From Lachnospiraceae bacterium (GTDB taxonomy: Bacteria > Bacillota_A > Clostridia > Lachnospirales > Lachnospiraceae), in contig JAEEJD010000213.1 in the NCBI GenBank assembly GCA_016281675.1, positions 1 to 6,484 of the forward strand: a DNA stretch of 6,484 nt, written 5' to 3'. Of the stretch, positions 6,109-6,484 are shown piece by piece (the first letter of the stretch is position 1; every line of letters starts with the position of its first letter). The notes under the pieces are model-generated. The model had not been told where the DNA came from. It did no database searches and saw nothing but the letters and a program-made list of their open reading frames with translations. A program made the position numbers and the translations under genes.

Positions 6109-6149
6109 GGTAACAGACAGGCAACTGCATAGAGCGAAGGAGTACGTGT

Positions 6150-6484
6150 ATGATATCAAAGCTTGTTTCTCAGATCAAAAGGAAGGAAGCCCCGATCGTG
6201 GTGGGACTCGATCCGATGCTTTCGTACATACCCGCAAAGATCACCGAGAAGGCGATCAAGGAGAAGGGCGAGACACTCGAAGCAGCCGGAGAAGCGATAC
6301 TTGAATTCAATAAGGCTATCGTTGATGCCGTAGCGGATCTTGTACCGGCGGTTAAGCCCCAGATAGCGATGTATGAGCAGTTCGGAATTCCCGGACTTAT
6401 CGCATTTACCGAAACGGTCAAATACTGTAAGGAAAAGGGACTCCTTGTCATTGCGGATATCAAGCGCGGAGATATAGGTTCGAC
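6150..6484 (+). CDS. pyrF: Orotidine 5'-phosphate decarboxylase, N-terminal part
   Basis: The first 111 codons of pyrF are present and the frame is still open at the window end. The enzyme decarboxylates OMP to UMP, the last step of de novo UMP synthesis, in the cytoplasm. Visible motifs are VVGLDP (17-22) with substrate-contacting D21, AVKPQIAMYEQFG (67-79) with K69, and the catalytic IADIKRGDIGS (101-111) carrying D103, K105 and D108; the last two bases (AC) fit the threonine that normally follows. The VKPQ...YEQFG wording and the early insertion point to the longer PyrF type (about 270-310 aa) rather than the short E. coli type. AAGGAG at 6137-6142, seven bases before the ATG, fixes the start. 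The gene lies 41 bases behind the nrdD terminator and I see no clear promoter in that gap. Confidence 0.95.
   Translation, partial: MISKLVSQIKRKEAPIVVGLDPMLSYIPAKITEKAIKEKGETLEAAGEAILEFNKAIVDAVADLVPAVKPQIAMYEQFGIPGLIAFTETVKYCKEKGLLVIADIKRGDIGS

Overview
The window reads as ordinary chromosome from a low-to-mid GC, anaerobic, Gram-positive bacterium, most likely a member of the Clostridia. This is inferred from the gene families (a YerB-like DUF3048 protein, a chromosomal TraX-family protein, class III ribonucleotide reductase with a fused redoxin, long-type PyrF), the purine-rich ribosome binding sites and the hairpin-plus-T-tract terminators. No species call is possible.

Left part (1-3450), a cell-envelope and lipoprotein section. 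It starts with the 3' end of a DUF3048/YerB-family gene on the + strand, closed by a strong intrinsic terminator. Next is a variant lgt gene (+), the enzyme family that puts the diacylglyceryl anchor on lipoproteins. Its 3' end overlaps by 45 bp, tail to tail, a minus-strand gene for a TraX-family membrane protein. TraX is divergent from a + strand gene for a TPR-repeat lipoprotein with a clear lipobox, which ends at its own terminator.

Right part (3451-6484), a nucleotide-metabolism section. A 319-bp AT-rich intergenic region (3353-3671) holds the terminator, two NrdR-box-like sites 32 bp apart, a near-consensus sigma-A-type promoter and a roughly 78-nt leader. It drives nrdD, the anaerobic ribonucleoside-triphosphate reductase, built as ATP-cone, glycyl-radical reductase, zinc site and C-terminal thioredoxin/glutaredoxin-like domain with a CPNC active site. 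A terminator follows, then the first third of pyrF (orotidine 5'-phosphate decarboxylase), which runs off the window. No nrdG activase gene lies between nrdD and pyrF.

The genes are mostly single transcription units separated by terminators. I see no mobile element, CRISPR array, tRNA, rRNA or defence-like cassette, and no evidence for a wholly new system. The most informative points are the NrdD-redoxin fusion, the tandem NrdR sites, the altered active-site motifs of the Lgt homologue, and the compact divergent start region of traX and the TPR lipoprotein gene.
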